DNA from: Azospirillum picis
GTDB taxonomy: Bacteria > Pseudomonadota > Alphaproteobacteria > Azospirillales > Azospirillaceae
Direction of reading: 5' to 3'
Assembly: GCF_017876115.1 (NCBI RefSeq)
Contig: NZ_JAGINO010000006.1
Coordinates: 1-64,000 of the forward strand
DNA: 64,000 bases
Part shown: one piece after another, positions 19,844-30,304 of the stretch
Layout: every line of letters starts with the position of its first letter
Numbering within the stretch: position 1 is the first letter of the stretch
Translations under genes and position numbers: made by a program
The notes under the pieces: model-generated
What the model was told of the DNA's origin: nothing
Database searches by the model: none
The model's input: the letters and a program-made list of their open reading frames with translations, nothing else

Positions 19844-20569
19844 TTACGCGAACAGCGCGTCGATGTCGGCCTGGCTGATGTTGCCGTTGTCCGGCGTCGC
19901 CTCGGCCGGGCCGTGCAGGTCGAGGTTCTCGTCCTTCTTGGTGACCGACGGCGGCAGGGGCATCGCCTCGAATTCGCGCTTGTTCCACAGGCCCATCATC
20001 GCGTCGACGCGCTCCTCGATGAAGGACATGGCGCGGACGACCTTGGTGATGCGCTGGCCGGTCAGGTCCTGGAAGTTGCAGGCCTCGTAGATGCGCACGA
20101 TGACGTCGACCATGTCGTTGACGCGATCGGCATGGTAGCCCTCGGGCAGCGACGACTTCAGTTCCTGCACCACCTCCTCGAGCTCTTCGGCGCAGGCCAT
20201 GATGGTGTTGGTCGCGGCCTCGGTCGCGGCGACGACGGCGCTCAGCTCCTGGCTCGCCTGCTGGAACTTGTCGTCGCCGGCCAGCGGGTGGCGGATGGCC
20301 GCCATCTCGACCTTGGTCGCCTTGATGCGCCCGGAGATGTCGGCGATCTCGACCTGGATCTGGTCGATCTGCGCCGCGTCCATGGTCAGGAAGCGGTCGA
20401 GCTTGGAGCCGAGGTCGCCGATGGCGCGCAGCACCTCGCTGTTGTCCGCCTGCACCACCTGCGCCGGCACCGGAAGCGCCGCCACGGCGCCCGCGTCGTC
20501 GATGGCGGCCTGGAACGGATGCCCGGACTTGCGGGCCCTCTGAAGCTCGGCCATGAAGGGCTTGGTCAT
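19844..20569 (-). CDS. cheZ: Chemotaxis phosphatase CheZ (single docking motif)
   Basis: A 241-residue CheY-P phosphatase. The four-helix core includes NFQDLTGQRITKVV, where D168 and Q172 match the catalytic Asp143 and Gln147 of E. coli CheZ. After a linker of ~35 residues the protein ends in SQADIDALF (232-240), which resembles the C-terminal CheZ peptide and the N-terminal FliM peptide that bind CheY-P. I start at ATG 20569 because AGGAT lies 8 bases upstream; ATG 20578 would add three residues but leaves no spacing. It is the last of three chemotaxis genes on this strand and follows the longer CheZ paralogue after 140 bases. Confidence 0.92.
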   Translation of the reverse strand: MTKPFMAELQRARKSGHPFQAAIDDAGAVAALPVPAQVVQADNSEVLRAIGDLGSKLDRFLTMDAAQIDQIQVEIADISGRIKATKVEMAAIRHPLAGDDKFQQASQELSAVVAATEAATNTIMACAEELEEVVQELKSSLPEGYHADRVNDMVDVIVRIYEACNFQDLTGQRITKVVRAMSFIEERVDAMMGLWNKREFEAMPLPPSVTKKDENLDLHGPAEATPDNGNISQADIDALFA

Positions 20570-20709
20570 CTGCTTCATCCTAGGTCCCGCCTCTCGGAAA
20601 CGGCCGCCTTGGCCTGGGGTGGTGGTGATGGGATGCGTGGTGGCGTGTCGGGTCTGCGTGTCGGTCGGGCAGGCTCAGGGGATGGGAGCGGCCGGGCACG
20701 GCCACCCGT

Positions 20710-21906
20710 CTATCCGAACAGGGCGTCGATCGCCGCCTGGTCGAGCGGCGCCGGTGGTTCCGCCGCGGCGGGCGGCGGGGGCGGAGCGGCGGGCTTGGCA
20801 GGAGCCTTCGCCTTGGCCGCCGGGGCGGCGGGCTTCGGCACCGGCTTCTTTGCAGCCGGGGCGGCAGGGGCGGCCGGGGCACCGAACATGCTGTCGATGT
20901 CCGCCTGGCTGGCCACCGCGGGCGCGGCGGCGGGGGCCGGGGCGGCGGATGGCGGGCCGCCGAACATGTTGTCGATGTCCGCCTGGCTCGCCACCGCGGG
21001 TGCGGCGGCCGGGGCCGGGGCGGCAGGCGGTGGGCCACCGAACATGCTGTCGATGTCGGCCTGACTGGCCACCGCGGGCGCGGCGGCCGGGGCCGGAGCG
21101 GCGGGCAGCGGGCCGCCGAACATGCTGTCGATGTCGGCTTGGCTGGCCATTGCCGGGGCGGCGGACGGCGGCGGTGGCGGCGGAACCGGTGCCGGAGTGT
21201 CGAACATGCTGTCGACGTCGGCCTGGCTGACGCCGTGGCCATCCAGTTGCGGGCCGTTCAGCAGATGCGCGTCCGGACGGGTGTCGGTCTGCTCCTCCGC
21301 CACCATGATGCCGGCAAGGCCGTCCTCGCCCCAGATGCTGATCATGGCGATCACGCGCTGCTCGATGTAGCGCAGGGCATTCACGACCTTGCTGGTGCGC
21401 TGGCCGGTCAGATCCTGGAAGGAGCAGGCGGTGAAGATGTCGTTGACCTGGGTGTCGATCTCGTTGCAGATCGCCGCGTCCGCGCCGACGCCGCGCAGCT
21501 TGCCCGACAGCTCCATCAGCCGCTCCGCGGCGTTCAGGATCTCGAAGGACGCGCGTTCGGTCGAGATGACGATGGCATCCAGTTCGTTGGTGGCCGACAG
21601 GATCTTGTCGCCCGACCCGTCCGGCGGCCGCAGGGCCGCGACCTCCCGCCTCGCCTGCTCGATCGAGGCGGCCATCTCCATCAGCTCGCGGCGCAGGACG
21701 CCGACATGCTTGCCGGCCTCCACTGCCTCGGTCTGCCGGTACCAGGAATCGCGGAATTCCTGGAGCATGGCGCGAACTTCCTCCGTCGCGGCCCCGAGGG
21801 ACCGTCGATGGAGCCGCCGCAGGAAGGCCCTGCCCTTCGCCGATCGGGCGATGGCGTCCTCGATCTGCTCGAACTCCTCATCGGAGAGCTGCGGAAGCTG
21901 CTCCAA
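20710..21906 (-). CDS. Long CheZ paralogue with six CheY-docking-like motifs
   Basis: About 398 residues. After an N-terminal helix (SDEEFEQIEDAIARS) comes a CheZ core with SFQDLTGQR, where D165 and Q169 match the catalytic pair of E. coli CheZ. Residues ~226-398 are a Pro/Ala-rich tail holding SQADVDSMF (227), SQADIDSMF (255, 281, 333), SQADIDNMF (307) and DQAAIDALF (389). These resemble the FliM and CheZ peptides that bind CheY-P, so the tail may dock several CheY-P at once (inference). TTG 21906 is chosen because GGGGAG lies 9 bases upstream and homology begins at once; GTG 21957 and TTG 22005 are alternatives. cheY lies directly upstream. Confidence 0.9.
   Translation of the reverse strand: MEQLPQLSDEEFEQIEDAIARSAKGRAFLRRLHRRSLGAATEEVRAMLQEFRDSWYRQTEAVEAGKHVGVLRRELMEMAASIEQARREVAALRPPDGSGDKILSATNELDAIVISTERASFEILNAAERLMELSGKLRGVGADAAICNEIDTQVNDIFTACSFQDLTGQRTSKVVNALRYIEQRVIAMISIWGEDGLAGIMVAEEQTDTRPDAHLLNGPQLDGHGVSQADVDSMFDTPAPVPPPPPPSAAPAMASQADIDSMFGGPLPAAPAPAAAPAVASQADIDSMFGGPPPAAPAPAAAPAVASQADIDNMFGGPPSAAPAPAAAPAVASQADIDSMFGAPAAPAAPAAKKPVPKPAAPAAKAKAPAKPAAPPPPPAAAEPPAPLDQAAIDALFG
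20884..21235 (-). repeat. 78-bp tandem repeat inside the long cheZ
   Basis: The sequence GAACATG of each docking motif recurs at 20884, 20962, 21040 and 21118, exactly 78 bases apart, and again at 21202 after 84 bases. Each full unit encodes 26 residues: a docking motif plus a Gly-Pro-Ala linker. The copies are nearly identical at DNA level, so copy number is likely to vary by slippage or recombination without breaking the frame. Confidence 0.92.
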
Positions 21907-22019
21907 ACCGGTCCACTCCCCAAACTGGATGCATCCGCCGCGCGGCGATCCGGACACCCACGGCCTTCGGCCGCCCGGCTGCCCGGACCGGTCAAGCAGT
22001 CTCAAGCCATCGCCGGCGG

Positions 22020-22385
22020 TCAGCCGCCGATGACGGCCTGGATCTTCTGCTTCAGCGTGTCGGCATTGAAGGGCTTGACGATATAGTTGTTCACGCCGGC
22101 CTGCTTGGCGGCGATCACGTTCTCGGTCTTGCTTTCCGCGGTGACCATGATGAAGGGGGTCGCCGCCAGCTTGGCGTCGGCGCGGATTTCCTTCAGCAAC
22201 TGCAGACCGGTCATCGGCTCCATGTTCCAGTCGGAGATGATGAGCCCGAACTTGCTTTCGCGCAGCTTCGCCAGCGCCGACACGCCGTCGCCGGCCTCGT
22301 CGATGTCGGTATAGCCGATCTGGGTCAACAGGTTCCGCACGATGCGCCGCATGGTGGCGTAATCATCGACGACGAGGATCTTCAT
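22020..22385 (-). CDS. cheY: Chemotaxis response regulator CheY
   Basis: A 121-residue stand-alone receiver domain. It has the acidic pair D7-D8, the phospho-acceptor Asp 52 (ISDWNMEP), Thr 82 (MVTAES) and Lys 104 (VKPF), all as in CheY. The SDWNMEPMTG and NNYIVKPF segments are those of motor-binding CheY. The start at ATG 22385 has GGAG at 8 bases. It is the first gene of the cheY-cheZ-cheZ group; CheA, CheW and CheR/B are not in this window, so the kinase must be encoded elsewhere. Confidence 0.95.
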   Translation of the reverse strand: MKILVVDDYATMRRIVRNLLTQIGYTDIDEAGDGVSALAKLRESKFGLIISDWNMEPMTGLQLLKEIRADAKLAATPFIMVTAESKTENVIAAKQAGVNNYIVKPFNADTLKQKIQAVIGG

Positions 22386-22656
22386 CTAGACGTCTCCGCA
22401 ATAATCCGTTGCCGGTGTCTCTCCGGCCGTTACGCCCACCTGGCGCGGGGGCTGCGCCATATACCGGGAAGTTATGCCGACCTTAGTGCCCTAATCGTCG
22501 CCAAAAGTCATCCCCCCGGGCACAGTGACGCAGCCTGGTAAAGAACGTGTTACCACGCACGGCGGTGCGGCACCGATTCCGCACCTGCGGCGCATCCGCT
22601 ACAGGGCCGATGCGCCGTGGCGGCGGATGCCCGCCGGCCGGCGCCGCGCCATCCCG

Positions 22657-24705
22657 TCAGAGCGGCGCGGTGGCCGCGGCAAGCCAGCGCCCGACTTCGC
22701 CGTCGACCAGCGGGGCGAGCGAATCGCGGACATGGGCGTGATAGGCATCGAGCCAGGCAGCCTCCTCGGCGGTCAGCAACGGGCGCTCGATCAGGGTGCG
22801 GTCGATCGGCACCAGGGTCAGCGGCTCGAACCCGAGCATCGGCCGCTCGGCCGCGGCCGCCTCCCCGGCGTCCAGCGGCCGCACGACGATCAGGTTCTCG
22901 ATGCGGATGCCGTAGGCGCCGGTCTTGTAGTAGCCGGGTTCGTCGGACAGGATCATGCCCGGCTGCAGGGCCACGGTGTTGCCGACCTTGGAGATGCGCT
23001 GCGGCCCTTCGTGCACCGACAGGAAGCTGCCGACCCCGTGGCCGGTGCCGTGGTCGTAGTCGAGCCCGGCCTGCCACAGCGGCAGCCGCGCCAGCACGTC
23101 GAGCTGCGACCCGGTGGTGCCGCGCGGGAAACGGGCAGTGGAGAGGGCGATGTGCCCCTTGAGCACGCGGGTGAAGCGGTCCCGCATCTCCGCCGCCAGT
23201 GCCGGGTCCGGCTCGCCCACGGCCAGCGTGCGGGTGACGTCGGTGGTGCCGTCCAGATATTGGGCGCCGCTGTCCAGCAGGAAGAGGCTGCCCGGCTCGA
23301 GGCGGCGGTCGGTTTCAGGGGTGACGCGGTAATGGACGATCGCGCCGTTCGGCCCGGCACCGGCGATGGTTTCGAAGCTGACGCCGCGGAAGCGGTCGCT
23401 TTCCCGGCGGCAGGCCAGCAGCTTCTCCACCACCGCCAGCTCGGTCAGGCCGCCCTTCGGCGCCTCCTGCGAGAACCAGTGCAGGAAGCGGACGAGGGCG
23501 GCGCCGTCGCGCACATGGGCGGCGCGGGTGCCAGCCAGTTCCGCCTCGTTCTTGCAGGCTTTCGGCAGGGCGCAGGGATCGCCGTCGCGCTCGACCCGGG
23601 CGCCGGCGAGCTGCAGCCGGTCGACGATCCACGCCGACGTGCAGGAAGGGTCGGCCAGCACGCGGGCGGAGCCGCGGGCCAGCGCATCCAGCGCCGGGCC
23701 GAACTCCTCCACGCCGCGGACGCGCACCTGGTTGCCCAGGTGGGCGCGGGTCCGGGGCGCCAGCTTGCGCCCGTCGAGGAAGAGGTCGACCGACGCATCG
23801 GCCGACAGGATGGCGAAGGACAGCGGCAGCGGCGTGCAGGGCACGTCGGCCCCGCGGATGTTCAGCAGCCAAGCGATGCTGTCGGGCTGGGTCAGCACCG
23901 CGGCGGCGATGCCCTTGCGCCCGAGATCCTCCGCCAGGCGCCCGCGCTTGTCGGCGGAACCGTCACCGGCGAACGCCTCGTCCTGCGGGACGACGGGGGC
24001 GAGCGGCGCCGGCGGCTGGCCGCGCCACACCGAATCGAGCGGATTGTCCTCGCAGGGCACCAGCAGGATGCCGGACCGCTCCAGCGTGGCGCGGGTCTTT
24101 TCCACCCAGCCGATGGTGTGCAGCCAGGGATCGAAGCCGAAACGGCCGCCGTCGGGCAGCGCGGCGACGATCCAGTCGGTCAGAGGGTCCTCGACCAGGT
24201 GCTTGTACTCGTAGAGGTCGGCCGGCACCTCGCCCTGGACCTGGAGGGTGTAGCGGCCATCGACGAAGATGGCGGCGCGGGCGGCGGTGACAACGGCATT
24301 GCCGGCCGAGCCGGTGAAGCCGGTGAGCCAGGCCAGCCGCTGTGCACGGGGCGGGACATACTCCCCCTGGTGCTCGTCGCCGCGCGGAACGATGAAGCCG
24401 TCGAGGTCGCGGCGCTTCAGCGCGGCCCGCAGGTCGGCGAGACGCTCGGCCGGCCCGGTCGCGGGCGGCGGGGCTTCCGCCGCCATGGCCGCCTTCAGCG
24501 CCTGGAGTTGCCCGGCGAGACCGGTCGGCAGCCCCTCCCCCACCAGTTCCAGCCAGGCCGCGGGATCCTCGCCCTCGGGCGCCGCCAGCACGCCGGCGAC
24601 CAGCGCGCGGATCTCGGCGGGAGAGCGGCCGGTCCCGGCCTCGGTCAACAGGGTGGCAAGGGCATCGTCGCCGCGGTAGATGCCGGACGGGGAATCACTG
24701 GGCAC
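22657..24705 (-). CDS. pepP: Xaa-Pro aminopeptidase (M24B, aminopeptidase P)
   Basis: A 682-residue cytosolic metallopeptidase that removes N-terminal residues preceding proline. It has the long three-domain form: two creatinase-like N-terminal domains and the catalytic pita-bread domain. Metal ligands are visible as the two Asp of LLDSGAQYLDGTTDVTRT, the His of GHGVGSFLSVHEGP, the Glu of SDEPGYY and the Glu of IRIENL. The N-terminal ~85 residues before ERLADLRAALKRRDLDG are extra compared with the shorter family members and are not conserved-looking. GTG 24705 is chosen because GAGGA lies 8 bases upstream; GTG 24741 is possible. Confidence 0.92.
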   Translation of the reverse strand: MPSDSPSGIYRGDDALATLLTEAGTGRSPAEIRALVAGVLAAPEGEDPAAWLELVGEGLPTGLAGQLQALKAAMAAEAPPPATGPAERLADLRAALKRRDLDGFIVPRGDEHQGEYVPPRAQRLAWLTGFTGSAGNAVVTAARAAIFVDGRYTLQVQGEVPADLYEYKHLVEDPLTDWIVAALPDGGRFGFDPWLHTIGWVEKTRATLERSGILLVPCEDNPLDSVWRGQPPAPLAPVVPQDEAFAGDGSADKRGRLAEDLGRKGIAAAVLTQPDSIAWLLNIRGADVPCTPLPLSFAILSADASVDLFLDGRKLAPRTRAHLGNQVRVRGVEEFGPALDALARGSARVLADPSCTSAWIVDRLQLAGARVERDGDPCALPKACKNEAELAGTRAAHVRDGAALVRFLHWFSQEAPKGGLTELAVVEKLLACRRESDRFRGVSFETIAGAGPNGAIVHYRVTPETDRRLEPGSLFLLDSGAQYLDGTTDVTRTLAVGEPDPALAAEMRDRFTRVLKGHIALSTARFPRGTTGSQLDVLARLPLWQAGLDYDHGTGHGVGSFLSVHEGPQRISKVGNTVALQPGMILSDEPGYYKTGAYGIRIENLIVVRPLDAGEAAAAERPMLGFEPLTLVPIDRTLIERPLLTAEEAAWLDAYHAHVRDSLAPLVDGEVGRWLAAATAPL

Positions 24706-24831
24706 GGAGCGGGTCCTCGAAGGGTGGAGCCTGTGGATCACAGGCTAGGCACCCGGCCCGCCCGGCGCAAGCGGCGGCAAGGGGGTCTATGCCGCTTGCG
24801 CGCGAACGGCCTCCGGCCCGGGCCGCCAGGC

Positions 24832-25302
24832 TCAGACGGGAAGGCCGGCGTCGTCGGGCAGCCCCAGGCGCTGCAGCACGCGCTTGCGCGCCTCGCCCCT
24901 CTCCACGTCCGAAACATGGAGCAGGCCGCCGATCCGCCGCAGCAGGCTGGCCTCCAGGTCGTTCAGGACGCCGTCGGCATAGGCGACCTCCCACAGCATC
25001 TCGATGATCCAGATGCGCCGCTCGGGAGGGCAGCGGTCCAGGATGACGCTGACGTAGCGGTGGTAGGGCGAGGCGCCCTCCGTGTCGAACACGGCGGCGG
25101 ACAACAGGTCCTGCGCCTCGTCCTCGCTCAGGTTGAAGTGGCGGCGGGCGACGGCGAGTATGCGCTCGCGCTCCGCCTCGGAGATGCTGTTGTCGGTGCG
25201 CGCGGCCTCGACCATCAGTGCGGCGGCGGCGGCCTGCAGGGCGTCCTCGCCCGGCTCGGCGTCGTCGTCGCCCGCGAACAAGGACCGGATGCGGTTCAGC
25301 AT
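24832..25302 (-). CDS. TerB-like (tellurite resistance/DjlA N-domain fold) protein
   Basis: A 156-residue soluble protein. Residues ~20-145 are the all-helical TerB/DjlA-like fold: AAALMVEAARTDNSIS followed by a second acidic-hydrophobic segment EVAYADGVLNDLE. The two acidic loops (DNSISEAE and DGVLNDLE) are the metal-binding-like sites of this family. Its role is unknown; the usual label tellurite resistance is by family name only. It sits alone between prmA and pepP on the same strand, with a 65-base gap from the prmA stop. Confidence 0.85.
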   Translation of the reverse strand: MLNRIRSLFAGDDDAEPGEDALQAAAAALMVEAARTDNSISEAERERILAVARRHFNLSEDEAQDLLSAAVFDTEGASPYHRYVSVILDRCPPERRIWIIEMLWEVAYADGVLNDLEASLLRRIGGLLHVSDVERGEARKRVLQRLGLPDDAGLPV

Positions 25303-25367
25303 GGGGACTCCCCTGGAAAGGTTTGGTGTTCCGTCCCCTAGGGAAGTCGCAACCCCCGCCTAAGGTT

Positions 25368-26258
25368 TCAACGCCTCACCACAAGAGTGGTCCATTCCCC
25401 GACCGGAATGCGGGCGACCAGCCGCAGCCCCTGGTTGCGGTGCGCCTGGATGACGTGGCGCTCCTGCCGGTTCAGCAGCCCGGCCAGCACGGCATAGCCG
25501 CCCTTCTTCAGGTGGCGGCGCAGTTGCGGCGCCATGCGCGACAGCGGGCGGGCCAGGATGTTGGCGGTGACCAGCGTGTAGGGCTTGTGCCGCGAGACGA
25601 TGCGGGTGTTGTAGCCGTCGCCGCCCTGCGAGCGGATGCGGCCGGTCAGGCCGTTCAGCGCGGCGTTGACGCGGGTCACGCGCACCGCCTCGGGATCGAT
25701 GTCGACGGCGGTCACCGGCACGCGCCAGCGCTTGGCCACCGCCAGCGCCAGGATGCCGGAGCCGCAGCCCATGTCGAGCGCCCCGCCCCGGCCGCGGCGC
25801 GGCAGCTTCAGGTGGCGCGACAGGCGGTCGAGCGCCTGCAGGCAGCCGTTGGTCGACCCGTGCTCCCCCGTGCCGAAGGCGGTCGCGGCGTCGACCAGCA
25901 GCGAGATGCTGCCGGCCGGGATGGTGCCCTCGTGGTGCGAGCCGTGGACGAAGAACCGCCCGGCGCGGATCGGCGGGAAGCCCTGGTAGCTGTGCGACAC
26001 CCAGTCGATGGGCGGCAGGTTCTCGACCGCCAGCCGGGGCTCGTCGATGCCGAGCGCCTTGGCCAGCACGGCGACGCGCGACTGGAGGCGCGTCTCGTCC
26101 GGTGCGCCGTACAGGGTCGCCTCGACCAGCCACTCGCCGCCCTCCTCCAGCTCGAAGGTGGAGACCGCATCGGCATGGTCCCCCACCGCCTCGGCGAAGG
26201 CCGGCGCATGGGCTTCGGGAACGACCAGCGCGATGCGCCAGAGCGGAGTTTGCGACAT
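25368..26258 (-). CDS. prmA: Ribosomal protein L11 methyltransferase
   Basis: A 296-residue SAM-dependent enzyme that trimethylates ribosomal protein L11. The N-terminal ~110 residues form the substrate-recognition domain. The Rossmann domain has DMGCGSGILALAVAK and, downstream, VTANILARPL, the NILA catalytic-loop signature of PrmA. FGTGEHGST precedes it, as is usual. ATG 26258 (MSQTPLWRIAL) is preferred over an open upstream extension rich in basic residues. Length is normal. Confidence 0.94.
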   Translation of the reverse strand: MSQTPLWRIALVVPEAHAPAFAEAVGDHADAVSTFELEEGGEWLVEATLYGAPDETRLQSRVAVLAKALGIDEPRLAVENLPPIDWVSHSYQGFPPIRAGRFFVHGSHHEGTIPAGSISLLVDAATAFGTGEHGSTNGCLQALDRLSRHLKLPRRGRGGALDMGCGSGILALAVAKRWRVPVTAVDIDPEAVRVTRVNAALNGLTGRIRSQGGDGYNTRIVSRHKPYTLVTANILARPLSRMAPQLRRHLKKGGYAVLAGLLNRQERHVIQAHRNQGLRLVARIPVGEWTTLVVRR

Positions 26259-26390
26259 GACGGGAGCTTTCCGGCGACGGGGCGACAACAGAGGCGGCGT
26301 TTTAGCATTAAGCCGGAAAGAGACCAAGGACTGAGGATGCCGGCGCAGCTCGCCGGCACCCCCGGAAGCCCCGGCCGGGACGGCTTGGAT

Positions 26391-28751
<2,361 letters not shown>

Positions 28752-29377
28752 GGGCGGTCTGGCCTGGCGTTCACCAAAGAGGATGATCCTGCACGGTCGC
28801 CGATGCCGGCACGGGAAATCGCTCCCGGCATGGGAATGCAGTCTTGAAGTCCGACCGTATATAGCACGCTCCGCCCGCACACGAACCCGTAGAGACCGGT
28901 GGCCGGGGCCAAAGCCCTATCATTTCACCACACTTACGCCGTATCAGATATGCGGAAAGGTGCGGCTCAGATGCCGAAGCGCCATCCATTCGGATAGGAC
29001 CTAATGCTGGGATCTTCAGACCGACATAAGAGTAAGTCCATTGTCACTCATGTTTAGTCTCCCGACAAAACTGGCGATCGACCATTAACTTTTTCCCCTT
29101 TTCTATCACGGTCCGTTACTCCACCCCTTCGCCGGAATTGGGAGTTCTTCCGCTTCTTGTCTTATCCGGGCTTAGGGCATATGCCCATCGCTCGACGCAA
29201 AATTTACCTAAGCGAAATTTTGCGCCGCGCAAATCGGGGGTATCTATGGATCACAACGAGGCACCCCGCACCCTGTCGGGGAAACACGCCGGACGCGGCA
29301 GCGGTCGGTGGAGGGATGCCCCGGAAGCGCCGAAAGGCGCCCTTGTCACCGGAATGGAAAAAAGGCGGGCTGAGACC
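28752..29377. other. Divergent intergenic region pcrA / NarL-type regulator
   Basis: A 626-base region, AT-rich between 28900 and 29250 and so quite unlike the flanking genes. It contains a 12-base palindrome GGGCATATGCCC (29175-29186) and a 10-base perfect inverted repeat (29196-29224). The frame of the next gene is open from 29138, with an ATG at 29246 after GGGGG, but third-position GC from 29246 to 29377 is only about 70%, well below the genes here. I therefore read it mainly as leader. No RNA gene was recognised. Confidence 0.5.
29196..29224. promoter_or_regulatory. Inverted repeat upstream of the first NarL-type regulator
   Basis: CGCAAAATTT (29196-29205) and AAATTTTGCG (29215-29224) form a perfect 10-base inverted repeat with a 9-base spacer. 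It lies in AT-rich DNA about 150 bases before the chosen start, or 22 bases before the alternative ATG 29246. It could be an operator, possibly for autoregulation, or an mRNA hairpin. Confidence 0.5.
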
Positions 29378-30058
29378 ATGGATGCCATCAACGTTTTTCT
29401 CATCGACGCCAACAAGCTCTTCCGTGAGGGTATGAAGCGCCTGTTCGAAGGGACCCCCTTCAATGTCGTCGGCGAGGCCGGCAGCCTGCGCGAAGGCGTG
29501 TCGACGCTGCATTCCGGCACCACGCCCGACCTGATCCTGATCGACCTGCCCAGCGGCGCCGACGAGGAAGTCGAGGCGATGCGCGCGCTCCGCGCCGACC
29601 ATCCGTCGATCAAGACGGTGATCCTGACCAACGACCTGTGCACCCGCCGCCTGTCCGGCGCGCTGGGCGCCGGCGCCGGCGGCTACCTGCTGAAGGACAT
29701 CGCCTGCGAGGCGCTGATGCAGTCGCTGAAGCTGGTCATGATGGGCGAGAAGGTGTTCCCGACCCATCTGGCGGAACTGCTGGTCAGCGGCCGCACCGAG
29801 GATATGGGCGCCGAGCTGCCGACGCGCCGCAAGGGCCTGTCGCAGCGCGAGGTGCAGATCCTGCGCTGCCTGCTGAACGGCAACAGCAACAAGATGATCG
29901 CCAACCACCTGAACATCACGGAAGCCACCGTGAAGGTTCACCTGAAGAGCCTGCTGCGCAAGATCAACGCCTCCAACCGCACCCAGGCCGCGATCTGGGC
30001 CCTCAACAACGGCATCGGCGACCAGGCCGCCGAAACCGGCGTCGCCGCCACCGTCTGA
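29378..30058 (+). CDS. NarL/FixJ-type response regulator (orphan)
   Basis: A 226-residue regulator with an N-terminal receiver domain and a C-terminal LuxR-type helix-turn-helix (about residues 155-212: LSQREVQILRCLLNG, ATVKVHLKSLLRKI). The phospho-acceptor is the Asp of LILIDLPSG, and the Thr (VILTND) and Lys (YLLKDI) positions are kept. The acidic pocket, however, reads FLIDANKLFREG, so the second acidic residue of the usual DD pair is Ala; phosphorylation may be weak or absent. ATG 29378 is chosen because the receiver begins immediately. No histidine kinase is adjacent. A second NarL-type gene follows 246 bases later. Confidence 0.9.
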   Translation: MDAINVFLIDANKLFREGMKRLFEGTPFNVVGEAGSLREGVSTLHSGTTPDLILIDLPSGADEEVEAMRALRADHPSIKTVILTNDLCTRRLSGALGAGAGGYLLKDIACEALMQSLKLVMMGEKVFPTHLAELLVSGRTEDMGAELPTRRKGLSQREVQILRCLLNGNSNKMIANHLNITEATVKVHLKSLLRKINASNRTQAAIWALNNGIGDQAAETGVAATV

Positions 30059-30113
30059 GCATCGCCCTTCTCCATTCCGGCCGTGCCTCCCGTCCACCGA
30101 CCGCCTGTCGGAT

Positions 30114-30144
30114 GGCCGCCCGCTCCACTTGGAGCCGGGCGGCC
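30114..30144 (+). terminator. Probable hairpin terminator after first NarL-type gene
   Basis: GGCCGCCCG-CTCC pairs with GGAG-C-CGGGCGGCC around an ACTT loop, a 13-pair stem with one bulged C, 56 bases past the stop. There is no T run, so its use as an intrinsic terminator is uncertain. Confidence 0.45.
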
Positions 30145-30304
30145 TGCGGAACGGGGGCCGGACCGGCCGCATAGAAGGACCGGCCTAAGACCAAAAGAGA
30201 ACTACAGCGTCAGTGTGACCCTCCCCATGTGATCGACGGGGCGGATGCCCCGTTCCGGCGCCCATTCCGGCGTGCCGTCGCCGCAAACTTTGGAAATGCC
30301 AGCG

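Noticed and set aside
20884..21235. Repeats in cheZ considered as a CRISPR-like or noncoding repeat
   Set aside because: The units keep the reading frame of a CheZ protein and encode a conserved peptide motif.
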